Shown: positions 22,266-35,402, numbered from the stretch's first letter. The stretch: 64,000 nt of DNA from Chlorocebus sabaeus (GCF_047675955.1 NC_132914.1:129558163-129622162), one strand, 5' to 3'. The notes: generated from the sequence alone by a model not told the origin. Translations and numbers: made by a program.

Positions 22266-22638
22266 TTCCCTGATACTATCACCACTATCACTGCATATAC
22301 ACACAGAGACTCTGTCTCATCAGATTCATTTGGTACCTCTGACCCCTCTGGGAGCTCTCTCAATACATCCAATCCATACACGTTAGTAAAATTGGGTCAG
22401 AGCTGGGGGTGGGGGATTAGGTACAAGTGGAGGTGGGTTGGAATCCTCTGTTGAGAATGCCTGTCTTGCACAGTCCTGAAGAAGCTGGTGAAACTTACTC
22501 GTGCTGTGCAGCTAGCTTCGGCTCCGTGTCTAGCTGAGGAAGGATGCTCATGCCGTGGTTCTCTGGCTGGCACATCACTGTCCTCCAATCTTTCCCTCCT
22601 TGTGTAACTGTCCTCCAAAATGTCATTGAAAAGCTGCC
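22266..22638. other. unique sequence
   Basis: No gene or repeat is recognised. Confidence 0.5.
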
Positions 22639-22941
22639 TTTTTTTTTTTTTTTTTTTTGAGACAGAGTTTCACTCTTGTTGCCCACACTGGAGTGCAATG
22701 GTGTGATCTCGGCTCACTGCAACCTCCACCTCCTGGGTTCAAGTGATTCTTCTGCCTCAGCCTACTGAGTAGCTGGGATCACAGGCATGCGCCACCATAC
22801 CTGGCTAATTTTTTGTTTTTTAGTAGAGATGCGGTGTCTCCATGTTGGTCAGGCTGTTCTCAAACTCCTGACCTCAGGTGATCCGCCCACCTCGGCCTCC
22901 CAAAGTGCTGGGATTACAAGCGTGAGCCACCGCGCCCGGCC
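22639..22941 (-). mobile_element. Alu SINE, full length (AluS-like)
   Basis: A 20-nt T-run (the A-tail on the other strand) starts the element and GTGAGCCACCGCGCCCGGCC ends it. Both monomers are complete. Confidence 0.97.
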
Positions 22942-23307
22942 TTGCCCTCTCTTAATCTATTGGTTGGGATAAGGTTGACCCAACTCTCAACTCCAGAAAT
23001 GGCCCATGACTTGTCTGTCCTGTTAACATATACCAAGCCCTCAGCCCAATGATTGGGTCAGGGTTAGGCATGTGGCCCCAGCCAGGCCAATGAGACTCGA
23101 TTCTTAGACTTTTTTGTAGAGGACCAACAAATGGTGCCTCTTTTCCGTGGGGGGGGCACGTCTGGTGGGATGTGATGAGCAGCTACTGGGATCGTCTTCA
23201 CCAGCAACGGGGAGCCTGGTTGGGACTGCAGGGCTTGGGGAAGGAAGCAGAGAGAGCTGGAGGCAGAGCCAGGGTCCCCGGGATGCCCTCGGCCCCTGTG
23301 CTCAGCT
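22942..23307. other. unique sequence
   Basis: No gene is supported. Confidence 0.5.
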
Positions 23308-24581
23308 GCGTCACCTGAATCCAGCTGCAAACCTGAATCCAGCTGTGAACCTGAATCCAGCTGCGTCACCTGAATCCAGCTGCAAACCTGAATCCAGCTG
23401 TGAACCTGAATCCAGCTGCGTCACCTGAATCCAGCTGCAAACCTGAATCCAGCTGTGAACCTGAATCCAGCTGCATCACCTGAATCCAGCTGCAAACCTG
23501 AATCCAGCTGTGAACCTGAATCCAGCTGTGTCACTTGAATCCAGCTGTGAACCTGAATCCAGCTGCGTCACCTGAATCCAGCTGCAAACCTGAATCCAGC
23601 TGTGAACCTGAATCCAGCTGTGTCACCTGAATCCAGCTGTGAACCTGAATCCAGCTGTGAACCTGAATCCAGCTGCGTCACCTGAATCCAGCTGCAAACC
23701 TGAATCCAGCTGTGTCACCTGAATCCAGCTGCAAACCTGAATCCAGCTGTGTCACCTGAATCCAGCTGTGAACCTGAATCCAGCTGTGTCACCTGAATCC
23801 AGCTGCGTCACCTGAATCCAGCTGTGTCACCTGAATCCAGCTGTGAACCTGAATCCAGCTGTGTCACCTGAATCCAGCTGTGAACCTGAATCCAGCTGTG
23901 TCACTTGAATCCAGCTACGTCACCTGAATCCAGCTACGTCACCTGAATCCAGCTGCATCACCTGAATCCAGCTGTGAACCTGAATCCAGCTGTGTCACTT
24001 GAATCCAGCTGCGTCACCTGAATCCAGCTGCATCACCTGAATCCAGCTGCGTCACCTGAATCCAGCTGCGAACCTGAATCCAGCTGCGTCACCTGAATCC
24101 AGCTGTGTCACCTGAATCCAGCTGTGAACCTGAATCCAGCTGTGTCACCTGAATCCAGCTGTGTCACCTGAATCCAGCTGTGAACCTGAATCCAGCTGTG
24201 TCACTTGAATCCAGCTACGTCACCTGAATCCAGCTGCGTCACCTGAATCCAGCTGCGTCACCTGAATCCAGCTGTGTCGCCTGAATCCAGCTGTGAACCT
24301 GAATCCAGCTGTGTCACCTGAATCCAGCTGTGTCACCTGAATCCAGCTGTGAACCTGAATCCAGCTGTGTCACTTGAATCCAGCTGTGAACCTGAATCCA
24401 GCTGCGTCACCTGAATCCAGTTGCGTCACCTGAATCCAGCTGTGAACCTGAATCCAGCTGCGAACCTGAATCCAGTTGCGTCACCTGAATCCAGTTGCGT
24501 CACCTGAATCTAGCTGTGAACCTGAATCCAGTTGTGTCACCTGAATCCAGCTGTGAACCTGAATCCAGCTGCGTCACCTTC
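23308..24581 (+). repeat. 1.27-kb minisatellite of mixed 18- and 19-bp units, each with CAGCTG
   Basis: About 68-69 units share CCTGAATCCAGCTG. Short units end in CAAA or TGAA (18 bp) and long units end in CGTCA or TGTCA (19 bp). At the 5' end the order long-short-short repeats as a 55-bp higher-order unit, and further along the order becomes irregular. The mixed lengths break every reading frame, so the array is not coding. Confidence 0.97.
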
Positions 24582-25942
24582 CTTTGCTCTTTTTGCTCTG
24601 CCACCTTGAGTTGGGTTCTGCTGCTTGTCATCACAATAGCCTGGGCACATCCATTTCCTTCCCTGGATGACCTGTCTGGCAGTGCCCCAGCGCAGCCTGT
24701 CTCCTCTGGGGCTCAAAGGTCACTTGATGCTCTCAGCTTCCATTTCCCTCTCCAGGAAGCAGGGTGAGCATGCCGGCCTCGATGAGCACACGAGCTAGAC
24801 ACAGGCTGCTCACCAACCAAGGTGCCTCCTTGGAATTACCAGAAAGTGGACCCTTGGGGGCTGGGCCCTGTGCTTCCCCACCCACCCAGCCCAGCCTGGT
24901 CCCTCTGGTTGGATTCTTAGGCAACGGAATGGCCCCTGTCCCCCTATCTGTGTCCCCACCTCACCAGGCATCTGTCCTTTGAGATTCTGAGCTGAGCACA
25001 GCTGTGGGCCTCTGGGGACAGGAGGGATGGACACTGAGAGTTAAAGCTGGGAGAGCCTGGTGCCTCTTTAGACGTCCCAGCACAGCCCTAGAGGCCGGCG
25101 TGAGGACCGAGACCACGGGGCTACCCAGCCCCTGCCCCAGGAACTCATGAAGGACCCAAGGGCTCCTGGACCTCTGGCCTGGCTGAACAAGTCCCTGGGC
25201 TCTGCGCCGGGCTCTGAGCTGGGATGCAGAGTTGGGTGCAGCAGGCCGGGTGCTCCCATTCCAGTTCCTGCAGCTCCGCAGGGAGCTCTGCCCAACCTGC
25301 CTCCCTCAGCCCAGGCTCACCCAGCTGTCGACCACCATGGTCACGACCCCCAGGGACGGCTTTTCTTGTTGTTTTAAAAGTGCAGGCCCGGGATCCCCCC
25401 ATCGCCAGCATGGGACCTCCTACCAGTGTGGGGTTTTCTCATCTGCAAAATAGGCAGAAAAATCTGAAGGTGGCTCTTTCCCGAGTCACGTGGAGGCAGA
25501 GGCAGAGCTCGGTGGGCTGAGCGAAGGTGACGTGAGTGGTGGGCGTGTCGTGTCTCCTGTGCTCTCGACTTGGCACTGCCCGTCACCCCCACGCCCCCGC
25601 ACGGCCACGGCTGCTGGTGTCCCGGACACTGCTGCTGCTTTGCGAGAGGCCAGAGCCCCCCCTCATCCAGAACGTAGTCCGCAGAGCTGCCACACAAGCG
25701 TGGAGACCCCTTTTGTGAGCCTGCAGCTCCGTGACAGGACACGTAGGTCACCCCGGTGGAGGGCCCTGTGCTGACCTCCAAAGAAGCCTCATTAAGGCTG
25801 ATGACAGAAAGACACTGGGGGAAGGGCGGCCTCTATGAACACCCCGGGAAGGGACTGGCTGCAGCAGTGCGGAAGCGAAGGAGCACAGACGGCAGAGACT
25901 CAGGCCGAAGAGCTTAGCTCATGCTCCTAAAAAGAATACAGC
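24582..25942. other. unique GC-rich sequence
   Basis: A short MIR-like phrase (GGTTTTCTCATCTGCAAAAT) occurs near 25430-25455. No gene is supported. Confidence 0.45.
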
Positions 25943-26092
25943 AAAAAGTGGGTCATGGTGGCGCTCACCTGTGGCCCCAGCTACTTGGGAAGAGGCTGAG
26001 GCAGGAGGATGGCTTGAGCCCAGGAGGTCGAGGCTGCAGTGAGCCATGATCGCGCTGGTGAACAGCCACTGCCCTCCAGCCTGGGCGCACAG
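25943..26092 (+). mobile_element. Alu right-monomer fragment (FRAM/AluJ-like)
   Basis: A single monomer runs from a diverged TGGTGGCGCTCACCTGTGG to CCTCCAGCCTGGGCGCAC. No left monomer is present. Confidence 0.85.
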
Positions 26093-29000
26093 CTAGGCAT
26101 GGGGCTTTGCTTTCATGGAATAATAGCCCCGTGTTGTGGTCACACAGGACCTTGCAGCTGCCACAAGCTACAAGCTGTGTTGCGTTTCTGGGCAAATAGG
26201 GAGCAGTGGAATCTTGGTGCCTTCTCTGGGTTTCTGAGAATTCATCTGGGGGCTGGGCCTTCTCATGGAATGCACATGTGTTCCCCAGCTGCAGGCCCTC
26301 CCTCTTCTCGGAACCCCACGGGCCATCCGCCTTGCACTCTTAGATGAACATCCGATGAGCACAATGGTGTCCCAGGCTGGGCGTGACTCAGCAGACACAG
26401 GGCCTCCACCTCAAGGAACCCGGCCTGCCAGGGGGTCCCAAACCCCAACCCCACCTGAGGTGACGGTGGCTCAGGGGGCCCTGAGGGAGGCCCCTATCCC
26501 GCCCTTGTCCTGGGTTTCTTCTCGTGTTTGTTTTTTCTCCATGTCTCTGTTTGCATCCTTCTGCGTTTTTCCTGCATTTGGAGAAGAGGCGCCCAGTCTC
26601 CACACTGACCACAGCTCTGAGCTCACCCGTGCGGGCAACGCAGGAGGCCTCAACGGGGCGCCCACTGCCCAGCTGGCCGTGAGTGACGCCTGCATAGCTC
26701 GGGAAGGCAGAGACTATGGCAAGTGTATAGGTGAAGCTGGTACTAAAAGACAGACAGCCTTACAGACAACGCCAATCCCTAGAAGCAGCCAAGGCAGCCG
26801 TGTCCACCCCCTGCTGGGGGCCCTTCCTGCACAGCTCAGGGATCCCAGCCCTTTGCTGCCACTCCCGACCCAGAGACCGGGCCCAGCCTCTGCCCCAACC
26901 CCACCAAGCCTGTGTGCACGCCCGCCAGGCCACTCCTCCACCGCCCCTTCCTTCGAGGCCCCGAGCGTTCACTCCAGGCTTCTGGCAGGAGACTGCAAGC
27001 GGCAGGATGTACGGGCACCACGTTCCCCCAACCCTGGAAGAAACTGCTTCTCAGGGGATGGGCTCAAACCCCCTCCTCCTGCCAGCACCCCTCAATGAAG
27101 GTCCCAGTGTTTTTGGAAGGAGGGAGGAGAAAGGGAGGGAGGAAAAGGAGTCAATCAATGAATGCACACCTGCAAGAAGGAGTGATGAACCGGGCGCTGG
27201 GGGCTCACGCAGACCCACCTATGTTGTGCTGATTAATGTCCCCCACGGTTCAACATCATCTGGAGAGGCAGGAAGGACTGCAGAAAATTGGCTTTTCTGT
27301 CTGGCTTCCCCCAAGGGAGGTGGGTCATGTGCAGGGTCCGTGGTCCCGTTCCACCAGCAGTGATTACAGCAGTAATCCCGAGTTGTGATCAGGAAGCGGC
27401 TCTGGCCCTTCCTGGAATAACTTTGCGCTAAGCCTCCCTCCCGTGTCGGGGCAGCTGCGACGCCCCACGTGCACTCAGGCGCCTCGAGCTACACTGAGGC
27501 GTGTTTGGTCCGTTAGCTCAGTGGGGGATCGGCTTCCCTGTGTCTGTCTCCAGTGTCTTGTGAGAGTGTGGTGGCACCGCCACTGCCTCCTTCAGTCCAC
27601 AGAGAGTTGCAGGGGTCAGAATACGGCGTGACGAGGGCTGGGCGGGGGCAGTTGGGGCCCAGCTGTCTCCAGGGTGTCGGGGGCAGACGGCATCCCGCCG
27701 AGGAGGTTTCCAGCTCTGGCATCAGCACGGCAGTGAGCACGAAGCCAGCCGTGAAGGAGGGCGGCTGGCGGCCTTGCCTCTGCGGTTCCACTCGGGTGTG
27801 CAGCGGGACCGCATTCCCATGGGGCTGGGCCCCGACAGGTGTGGGCGTCCCTGCAGGCCTGGCACTCAGGCCTCCTTCCCGCCTATCTTCATGCCCTGCT
27901 CCCAGCCTCTGGCTGAGTGACGAGAATTCAGAGGGTCAGAGGGAGACACACGACGGCGGAAGAGGCTGGTCACTCAGAGACACTGGGCCACCGGGGACTG
28001 CGCCTTCCCCCGCCGACCAGCCACATGGCTGCGCTTGATGACAACACCGCCTTTTGATGCCGAGGGCGAACATTTTGTTTGAAGTCGCTGAGATTAGCGG
28101 CCGCGGCTGCCCCAGCAGCCAGCATTTCCCCCGTGCCGGGGATGTCGTCCTCGGACTCAGTGTTTGGCAGCTTGCTCGGGGCTTTTTGTAGCAAGTAACA
28201 GGAAACTCAGCTCTTGGGGCTGGAGCAGATCCCATAGGATTCACAGCCCCTGAGTGTAGGTGCAGGGTGGGGAGATGGAGGCATGGCTTGCTCAAGGCCC
28301 CAGAGCCCGGGGGGCTGGTCTCTGGTCTCTCCCTCCTTCGGCAGAGGCCCCTCTGGCCCGTGCCTCGGCAGCCAGGCCCACCTGCATGGGGCGGAAGGGT
28401 GCACCTGGCGGAGACCCATGGGGCCCTCCCAACCCCGGCCGGAGCTCACAGGGAGGCCCTGGCACTGTGGGCTCTGGTGTGCCCAGGGGACAGGAGCTCT
28501 TACTGTCCAGGCCAAGGCACACAGACCCTTCAGCTCAGCCAGCATCACCGAGGGAGGCAGTGGTGTCTCCAAGCCAAGGTGGGGACTCTCACTAGAGAAC
28601 AGTGGGGGGTTCTTGGCTGGTTCCCTGAACACGGGGTGCCAGAGCCAGGGATGTGGGTAACGGTGGAGAACTGGGCTTCTGGGGCTGCTGCGACCTTGCC
28701 CAGCCCTCGCACCCTCTTCCTTCGGGGCCCCACCTTTGGGAAACACCCCCCCCGCTCCAGCGCACGGTCCTGGGGCAGCCTCCGTGTGGAATCAGCCCGT
28801 GTTCAGCCAGCCGGCCAGGACGGAGAACGAGGCAAGACTCCAGTGACAGATCCCGCGAGCACGGGGACCCCAGAGCTGCCGGCCTTTCCCACCTGGGGAG
28901 GGATAAGTTCGTAGGACCCAGCGCTGGGGGGCTTGTGGACCCCTTTGAGTCTGGAGATGGGCCACAGGCTTCTGCCCTTGATTGCATGACACCCTTCTAG

Positions 29001-32000
29001 CGCATTCCTCATTCCAAAATGAGTTCAGATAGATTTTCTATCACTTGCAACCAAAGCAAACCTGAAAAATGCAGCGTTGTCTGGAGCCCGAGTCTCTTCC
29101 TTCTCCACTGTGAAGGAACTTCAGGTTTATCCGAAGTGACTTAGACGTGATCAGGCTCCAGCCTCCCGTGCCGTTTGGGGCTGGGCCTGGGCCCAGGGAC
29201 TCCTGAGGTCTGGTCTCAGTGGTGCTGCTGCGGCCTTCAGACCCTCCCACCCCGGGCCCACCAGTCCCCACCCATCGAAGCGGCGGCCAGTGGGAAAACC
29301 ACAGAGGCAGCAGCCCTCGGTCCATCTTACGTCAACTTCCTCGGTCCTACATAAATGTGAAATGTTGCTTCAGGAAGCACAGCTGGTTCTGTCGTCTCTG
29401 ACGAACGACTGAAGTTTAACGTATCCTCACCAGGGACAGATATTGTTGGACCATCCCCTCTCCTGAGTATTCAAAAGCAGACGGAAGCCGGCGCCGCCGC
29501 CTGCCCCCACCACCACAGACACTCTGGAGCCCTCACTGCTCAGGGCTGCAAGTCCCCTGAACCCACCAGGGCCTCCTCCAACCCAGCTGAGGTTCGGAGA
29601 CAGGCGTGGCTGCCTTTGACAGACACGGGGATTGGGCTGCACTCTGGGCGGTGGCCCCACAGGCAGAACGTCCCCTTTGGGAGTAGATTTGGGAGCACGA
29701 TCTGTTCTGCAGCCGCCAAGCCGGGCAGCTCCCTCCTCCATCCATGCGTGAGCCGGCCCTGGTGCGATTCCACCCAAGACCCCTGCCCAGCCCCAGCAGG
29801 ACAGTTTTGGCCCAACCTCCTCTCTGCAGGGGTGACCTCCCTGCCCCAGGCAGTCCCCAAGATGCTGCCCGGCTGAGTGTGCCGGTTTCACACCCTGGGC
29901 AGAAGAAGGGATGCTGGCGGCTTGACGTGAGCTCTGCCATCATCCTCCCCTCCTTCTGGGCTCCTGGGAGGCACCTGAAGTCGGAGGAGGGAGGCAGCGG
30001 CTTCCCGGCCCTGCAGAGAGTGACTCACGCAGCTCGTCGGGGGACGTGCCCGCCTCCAAGGAGCTGGCTCCGCAATCCCAGCCCCACCATCTGGCACTTC
30101 TGACTCGGGTCTGTTGGTGTTTACTTCCTGAAACTTTGCATTCCCAGGGTCTGTGCCCAGGAGCAACTGTGTGTGGAGAATCACACTTCCTTTCATATGT
30201 TCCAGCGACACAGAACAGCTTGCTTTCAGGCCTTTGCAAAACACAAACCAGAGAGAGAAAAAAACCCTCTTCCCATGAATGCAAAAAGCCAAGACACTCG
30301 GAGGGAGCAGAAGGTGCTCTGCGAGGTGGGCACCTACGGCAGGTGCGGGGATGCCAGGCGGTGCAGGGCAGGTAGCAGGTGCAGAACCTTCCATGTGGCA
30401 TGAGCCAGGCCCAGGCCAGCAGAGTCCACTCCAGGAACCCCCACGGCCGTCGGACTTGGGTCCCTGCCCCGTGCATCTGGGTAGCCCAGACCTCCTGGAA
30501 TTCTTGAGGCAGGGTGAGCTGGGGCGAGTGTGGGAAAGAATCATCTCTCGTGCAGAAGAAAGGCTATGCAGGAGCCCACGGGAACCAAATGAACGGGGGA
30601 GTCGGGGGCCTTCAGCGCAAGCAGAGGACGTGGCAACGGTCACGACTCCCTCTGGCCCCAGGCGCCGTCGGGGCTGATGGTGAGTGGTGGGAACCCGCCT
30701 GAACCTGCCTAATTAGGAGGCGCGTGTAAACCCCCAAGATCTAACTCTGGGGAGATGGCGGTGGACGCTGGAAGGTCGAGTCCCACCTGGCTGCTCTCTC
30801 CCTTTGCCAGCCCCATCCGTGCCCTGCCGCCTCCGTGCCCTGCGCTGGGTGAGGGGCCTCTGTGGCACCGTCTGAGGGCCGTCCTCACACACCCACCCAC
30901 CCGCTCTTTACCTTCCCGGCAGCGATGGGGCCCAGGCACGGGGCTCCCAGAATGAGGACGGCGTTTCCACCCTCCCGTGCAGTGAGAGGTGGCTGTGTGA
31001 CCACCTGGCCATGGGACCTGAGGAGTGGGCTCTGGCTGGAGCCGCCCGGGGGAGCCATCCAGACGCGTCCACGGGCAGTCGGGAGAGCTGGGTGCAGGTG
31101 GCAGGGCTGGTGCCATATGGAGCAGAGCTGCTGCGTGGCCACAGAGATGACGGCTGCCTGGGAATCTGTATTTTGACCAAATCATGTCTCTGATTCCAAG
31201 GGAAGAGGCCCCAGAGGGCACTGACTGGCCTCACTTGGGTTGGTGCCCCTTTAGGTCAGGGCCCGTGGTCAGGAACTCACGTGGTCCCTCAGAGCAGCGA
31301 CAGCGAGGGGAGAGGACACATTTCACAGTGGAGGCTGCGCAGGGTGGGGTGGACTCGGCGAGGGGGCTCTCGGGCAAGTTTCTGGCCTGAGAAATAAAGC
31401 TGGAGAAATTGTCATCTTAGCATCCATCCCCCTCCACGCTCACGGCAGCCAAGGCCTCTGGGCTCGGGACTGAACCCGGCCGCACTCGTGACCCCCTCTC
31501 TGGGAGCTCCGTCCAGCACTGCCTGCCTCTCGCAGGGCCCTGCTGTCCATGGCGATGTGTAGGGGAAGCTGCCAGGTTCGGTGTCACCGAGAGTGAGCCT
31601 GGTGCTTCGTCTATAGCAGGAGCCGCGGGAGGCAGGTGGTCGGCCCAGGTTCGGCCGTCCGGCACTGAAACCCACTGTATTTCCTCAGGGTCTCCATCCT
31701 CACCCCAGAAGCAGAACCGCTTCAGTCCTGTGGCCTCCACACCACCTCTGCGAGTCCCGTGGACAGCGGCTCATCCTTGGCCCAGTGTGCTCAGGCTTCA
31801 CCGTTGTGGGTGGATGTGGGCCCTGCACAGCTCCACACACAGCCACCATCGCCCTAAGAAGCCCTTTCTGTCCTCGAGGGACCCCTCAACAGTCCTAGGG
31901 GGCTCTGCGGCTTTGGGAGTGAAGGCCCGCCCTCACCCGTGTCCACAAAGCCCCTGCCACGTCTGCGGCTCACGGCTTCCTTCTCCCTCCGTCTTACCGC

Positions 32001-34686
32001 GTTCTAACCTCTGGTCCTCTCTGGGTTCCTCGGATGGGCCAGGCCCTCTCCCATCTCAGGGTCCACTGTCCCCTCCATCGGGGTCACTGCCCTCATCTTC
32101 CCAACCTCAGCCCCCTCCCAGGATGTGTCAGGATGGCCTGGCTTTCTCTTGGCCACCGTGTTCCTTCTTTCACACTCACCCGAGAGTGCAGAAATGCCAT
32201 GGTGTGATGATCTGATGCGCGTCTGTCTTTCCATCTAGACTGGAAAGCCCCTGGGGACTGAAGTGTACATCAACCACAGTGTCCCCAGAGGAGAAGGGCG
32301 GTCGGGTCCCCCGCGGACATGGGTAATGCAGACGCGGCTCCCCAGCTCACCCAGAAACCGGTCCAGCACCAGGATCTGCACCCACATTGGAGGCACGTGG
32401 GGTAGAGGGTAGAGTGCTGCCCTGAGCTCCATCCACAGCCTGCGCCGGGCTGGGTGGACAGCTGTTTTCCATTTAACCCAAGGGGAACCTTGGAGGAGCT
32501 AGAAGGTCGGGCTGGAGGAGGATTCCTCAAACCAGACAGCTTTAGTGTCACCTAAGACAAAGCACTTCAATTGTTTCCATTATCTTTGAGCTTTCATCAT
32601 TCTGGCTATTGATCTTCCCTCGTAATGAAGACCATAATTAAGCTACTAGGATCCTGCGGCCGGCTTAATGAACGGCTACCGCACAGCTCAGCCAAGGAGC
32701 CCACTGCGTGAAGGAGACACACCGCCGCCTCCATCTCCTGACCGCCTGTGTCCCATGTGGTCTGAAGAACAAAGACGGGAAGGGCTGGGATGCAGAGGGG
32801 CCCGCGGGGGCCTCCCTGGGATGTCCTCATGGGCTACAGGCAGGAGCCACCCTCCTTCCCAGGGCCAGACACACAGGAGGGCCTGGCCCCACCCCTCCAG
32901 AGCTTACGGAAAGGGAGGATTTGGACATAGAGGCGGGTGCAGGGAGATGGAGACAGCCCAGGAGGGAGGCCTGGGGCAGACCTCCCCCAACCCCTGACAG
33001 CCTCTGAGGAACCAGCGACACCTTGGCTGTGGCTTTGCCGCCTCCAGAATGGTGAGAAAATACGTCTGCGCGAATGGCAGTCTGTGGTCGTCCTCATGGC
33101 CTCCACAGAAAGGGGCTCCTGCGGCAGCTGTCGCAGGGAACACGCTGCGCTGCGGCCTCCGACACGCTGGCCTCAGGAGGAAAAGGGGCCGAGCATGTGC
33201 AGGGGACGTGCTGGAAGGGGCTGCGCAGCCCTGGGGGTCAGGCTGGGCCAGGGCTGGGGGGCGGCAAGGAGGCCACAGCAGGAACGCCACAGTGGCCACG
33301 CAGGGCCTGGCCCGATGCTCCCTCCTTCCACAGCGCCCTCCACGGCGCCTCCGCAGCGTTTCTTGGGATGTCAGCCTCTGTGATGCCCTGAGCGGCCAGG
33401 ATTCTGAGGAAGCTCTGGAGATGCTCCCAGCATGACCCTCCCCACCCTCCCTCCCTGTCCCAGCTACACACACACCCCTCCTCCTCAAAGCTGCTCTGAA
33501 GGCCTGCTGCCCGAGGAGCCCTGCTGGACCCTCACCGGGGCTTAGGGCACTCACACCTCACATGTGCAAGCCCACAGCTACAGAGGCTTCCCTCCGCCGC
33601 ACGGGGAGACCTGGGCACCCCCACTGTGACGCGACCTTCTGTACAGTGGGCATCTGGTCACTTGGCGTGAAGGTGAAGGCAGCCCAGGGGAGGCGAGCCA
33701 GCAGGGAGCTTGGCCAGGTGGGAACAGGTCCGGGTTGGACTGCATGAGTTGGGCCAAAGTCCAGACCTGAGCTGTCCCCAGGACACAGCCCAGGAGAGCA
33801 GCTTGTGCAATGGACCCACCCAGGCAGCCAGGACACTCCGCTGCCCACACCAGTGGCCCGCACACTCACGCCTCGATGTGCTGTCTGTGCTCTGAAGATT
33901 CTTCAAGGGTTCCAGAGCTTTCTGCAGGAAGAGGCCGACATCAGTCTAACATGCGACCGCAAATTACAAGGTAAATACACGACCGCTTTCCTCCTCAAAT
34001 TATGGGTAATTACACCTGGACTAAGTGTAATAATTACAGACAAAACGCTGAGGACGCCGTCATCGGGCCGACGTGTACTCAGCAAACCTGCCTGCTGTGA
34101 AGAATGAATAGCTGTGTGAGAGCCGTAGAAAAGGAGAAAGCTGCCTCTGAAATAGTCTCCATCCCCGCCCCCGCAGGAAGAGAGCAGCTATGACGCCACC
34201 ATTCAGGTCGTGCCAGGGCCGGGGAAAAGCGGGGCACTTGGCCCTCCCAGCACCTGGGGCACTGTCGCACCGGCCACCTCCACCCCATGTGAACCCCACT
34301 CCTCCGAGAGTTCAGACTGGGACCAGTCACACGTGATGTCCAATGCTGGCTCATTATGCATTTGTCAAAACCCACAGGATGTGCAGCACGGGGGGCCCGA
34401 CGCGAGTGTGGAATTTTGTAACTGACCGCGTGTGATGTCGGCCCGTCGGTGGTAACAGGTGCACCTCGCCAGCATAACATGTTAATTACAGGGGACACTG
34501 GCGGTGGGGGAGGGGCTCTACTTTCTGCTCGATTTCCCATAAGCCTAAACCGCTCTAAAAACAAACATGTGACATAACTTTTTAAATGAACTCAAAATGT
34601 CCATTTTCACTTGTGCGCAGCCGCCTTCTCCACCCAGGTGTGTCTCGTGCCCGGCCTGCCTGGCCCTTGCAATGGAGGGCTGGACC
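26093..34686. other. 8.6 kb unique GC-rich sequence without a supported gene
   Basis: Many overlapping frames (for example plus 26265-27098 and minus 29888-30643) lack domains or recognisable homology. Two AT-rich blocks stand out: 32545-32675 (SOX/TCF-like ATTGTT and ATCTTTGAG, then TAATTAAG) and 33955-34055 (inverted GTAATTACAC). A NotI site and CpG-rich patch are near 28098. Microsatellite content is low. Confidence 0.5.
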
Positions 34687-34801
34687 CCTTGGTCCCTTGA
34701 CCTCTTGACCTCTTGGCCCTTTGCCCCCCTTGGTCCCTTGACCTCTTCACCTCTTGGTCCCTTGACTTCTTGACCTCTTGGTCCCTTGACCTCTTGGCCC
34801 A
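34687..34801 (+). repeat. minisatellite of 18-27-bp units (CCCTTGACCTCTTGG)
   Basis: CTTGGTCCCTTGACCTCTT is repeated four to five times with single-word insertions. Confidence 0.92.
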
Positions 34802-35096
34802 TCCCCCTCTGCTCTGTTTTCTCCTCGGGGTATGGCAGCAGCCGTCAGCCGTCCACTGGGCCCACCCTCCCCTTTGCTTCCTAGCAAACCCGATTTCGTG
34901 TGGGGTTTAGCAGGACAGCTTTAGAAACCACACTCCCCAGAGGCCTTTGTGGTGACATGTCACCTTGTGTCAAGTCCCCAGGGATTTCTGGGAGAGGCTC
35001 AGGCTTTCTGACTTAGCCGTTGCCCCTGTTCCCTCTCCCTGTTGGAATGTGGGTGTGATGCTTGAGGGGTGGCAGCCTCTTTGGGGCCATGAGATC
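34802..35096. other. unique sequence
   Basis: Nothing is recognised. Confidence 0.5.
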
Positions 35097-35402
35097 TAGA
35101 GATGCGCACCACAGACGGTGGGGTAGGAGTGAGCCTGCGTTCCCACTGACGTCCTCACCGCAGACGGCGGGGTGGGAGTGAGCCCGCGTTCCCACTGATG
35201 TCCTCACCGCAGACGGCGGGGCGGGAGTGAGCCCGCGTTCCCACTGACGTCCTCACCGCAGACGGCGGGGCGGGAGTGAGCCCGCGTTCCCACTGACGTC
35301 CTCACCGCAGACGGCGGGGCGGGAGTGAGCCCGCGTTCCCACTGACGTCCTCACCGCAGACGGCGGGGCGGGAGTGAGCCTGAGTTCCCACTGACGTCCT
35401 CA
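35097..35402 (+). repeat. 49-bp CpG-rich minisatellite, about 6 units
   Basis: The phrase ACTGACGTCCTCACCGCAGA starts at 35145, 35194 (with T for C), 35243, 35292 and 35341, and its first part recurs at 35390. The period is exactly 49 bp. Each unit carries TGACGTCC (one base from a CRE) and several CpGs. Confidence 0.96.

Noticed and set aside
23308..24581. CRISPR-like array
   Set aside because: Units abut directly with no spacers, and the genome is vertebrate. It is a minisatellite.
26265..27098. 277-codon plus frame
   Set aside because: Low-complexity Pro/Ser/Arg composition, with a competing frame at 26731-27363. No homology recognised.
29888..30643. 251-codon minus frame
   Set aside because: A 178-codon frame overlaps it in another phase. 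No domain or splice evidence.
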